Assembly (NCBI GenBank): GCA_037833965.1
Contig: AP031352.1
Span: 14,984,501 to 15,048,500 of the forward strand
Length of the DNA: 64,000 nucleotides
Origin: Marchantia polymorpha subsp. ruderalis
Lineage: Eukaryota; Streptophyta; Marchantiopsida; Marchantiales; Marchantiaceae
Reading direction: 5' to 3'
This document shows, piece after piece, positions 63,105 through 64,000 of this stretch; position 1 is the first letter of the stretch; the number at the start of each line of letters is the position of its first letter. Below the pieces are notes generated by a model. That model saw nothing but the letters and a program-made list of their open reading frames with translations. It searched no databases and was not told the origin of the DNA. The translations under genes and the position numbers were made by a program.

Positions 63105-63855
63105 AAATGGTAAATGGTAAATAGATCAAGCCCGTGGGATCCAAAGGGTCAAAAGGCTAAAAAACACAATACAAACAATCCAACTCCAAACTAGGAGAGA
63201 ACCAAAAGAACCCCCTAGCTAGTGCCCAAAGCACTAGAACGGTAACTAATCATATCTCTAATGTAACAACCTAAATCATAAGGCTCGAGTTGAAGCAGAG
63301 AAAAGAAATTCTCGACATCAACTTTATGCGCCACTCGAATCTCTACATACCTAGAACAAGTAAGAAATACATGCTCTTCATCCTCAACTTTTCTTCCATC
63401 ACATAGCCTACAAATACGTTCACTCCTATCAATGTTCAACCAACGCCCTTCTTCAATCCCAAGACTATGGGATCCAGTTCTATGTCTAGCAATAATATGA
63501 CGTAAAGAAGTAGATATCTCTGCAAGTAAGTATCCTTGCTCACAATAAACAAGCATAGGATTCACATGAAATTGATAAAACTGCATCTTGGTGCCTCGTC
63601 TGCTCCACATAATGCTGAGAAATTCCTCCTTAATACGCTCGCGTAGGGCAATAGGTTGCAAATTCCAATCGAGTTCCGTCACATTCCACCTCAAAGACCA
63701 AGTCACCACATCTGCAAACCAACTCTTGGGACGTGTGGCACGCAAAGCTTCAAGAGGAAGTCGAGAAGCATCAAGAGATCTCACTCTTTTGACGTAAGTG
63801 ATAGTCAAAAAGAGAGCTTCAGCCTCAAGAGGTAGACAACCTGTTTCCGCAAGAA
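63105..63855 (-). mobile_element. LINE subfamily B, 3' part
   Basis: Tail, hairpin (63129-63158, one mismatch in the inner stem), 3' UTR and ORF2 C-terminus are present. The tail is placed exactly where B ORF2 itself has AAATGGTAAATG, so the insertion point matches the tail sequence. It is interrupted at 63855 by a C element. Confidence 0.82.
63215..63855 (-). pseudogene. LINE ORF2 C-terminal fragment (B)
   Basis: About 213 codons are open from LAETGCLPLEAEALF to the stop, including RICRLCDGRKVEDEEH. The RT is not present in the window. Confidence 0.82.
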
Positions 63856-64000
63856 TGGTAAATGGTAAATGGTAATAGATCAAGCCCGGGGGACCCAAAG
63901 GGTCAAAAGGCTGAAAAACACAATACAAGCGACAGCCACAAACAAGGGAAAAGACCCCAAAGGCCAAACCCTAGCTAGTGCCAAGAGCACTAGAACGATA
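63856..64000 (-). mobile_element. LINE subfamily C 3' end (cut by window edge)
   Basis: C-type tail, hairpin with CCCCG internal loop, C-type 3' UTR and the last ten codons of ORF2 (stop at 63971-63973) are present. It is inserted in the minus-strand B after GCAAGAA. The rest lies beyond the window. Confidence 0.85.

Larger units (their letters stand above)
62095..63107 (+). mobile_element. LINE subfamily B, internal ORF2 piece
   Basis: It begins in the endonuclease at GEVFLVGDFNAR and ends before the RT at LRQLANGK, where a minus-strand B tail begins. A tail-like insertion lies at 62786-62822. Confidence 0.8.

Noticed and set aside
1-64000. LTR retrotransposon or other virus-like element
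   Set aside because: No LTRs, protease, integrase or capsid-like frames are seen. The RT, endonuclease and ORF1 are of LINE type.

Overview
The window is essentially wall-to-wall copies of one group of non-LTR retrotransposons (L1-like LINEs) inserted into one another. I see no host gene, tRNA, rRNA or CRISPR array. The only non-LINE sequences are two U6 snRNA pseudocopies, one unrecognised 168-bp insert and short filler at junctions. The U6 copies match the land-plant U6 sequence (as I recall it) at almost every base. With the L1-type ORF2 ending in a zinc-knuckle-like motif, this suggests a green-lineage genome (bryophyte, lycophyte, streptophyte alga or similar). The density of self-nesting recalls centromeric or heterochromatic LINE clusters such as Zepp in green algae. 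Organism and location are inference.

Three related subfamilies can be told apart; A, B and C are my labels. Each encodes ORF1 (coiled coil, RRM-like core, basic C-terminal domain; 245-251 aa) and ORF2 (APE-type endonuclease, reverse transcriptase with YADD, C-x2-C-x9-H-x4-C motif; about 1068 aa). Each has a 5' UTR of tandem monomers: A has two kinds of exactly 181 bp, B has 165 bp, C has about 334-348 bp (a dimer of related half-units). Each ends in a two-step RNA hairpin followed by a short repeat tail, (TTTACCA)n in A and B and ATTACC-like in C, instead of poly(A). At all ten ORF1/ORF2 junctions the two ORFs are in one reading frame, split by a single UAG followed by CAAUCC. This resembles a tobamovirus-type leaky stop and suggests read-through expression of ORF2.

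Layout. 1-2595: plus-strand 3' fragments of A and B. 2596-18170: a B element on the minus strand (B1), split by a plus-strand B (which itself holds A1, 3020-7946), a short 3' fragment and A2 (10581-16744). 18183-39324: a C element on the plus strand (C1), split by an A fragment, a U6-LINE chimera, a long B insertion and a second B insertion. The long B insertion (21949-35888) contains a rearranged C insertion, which contains A3 (27716-34258), the best-preserved full-length element. 39325-48248: B2, interrupted by C2 (43662-47537), then an A fragment. 48249-51162: C3 with a second U6 chimera. 51163-55054: B3 (minus). 55055-56467: an inverted C pair. 56466-62095: A4 (minus). 62095-64000: B and C pieces to the window edge.

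A elements sit inside B and C and are rarely interrupted, so A looks youngest. A1 and A3 have both ORFs open and are nearly identical. Repeated identical junctions (25080 and 43662; 39324 and 51162; the two U6 chimeras) show that parts of the cluster were also copied by segmental duplication or gene conversion. At least ten insertions consist of the tail repeat alone, several with target-site duplications, as if reverse transcription stopped almost at once.
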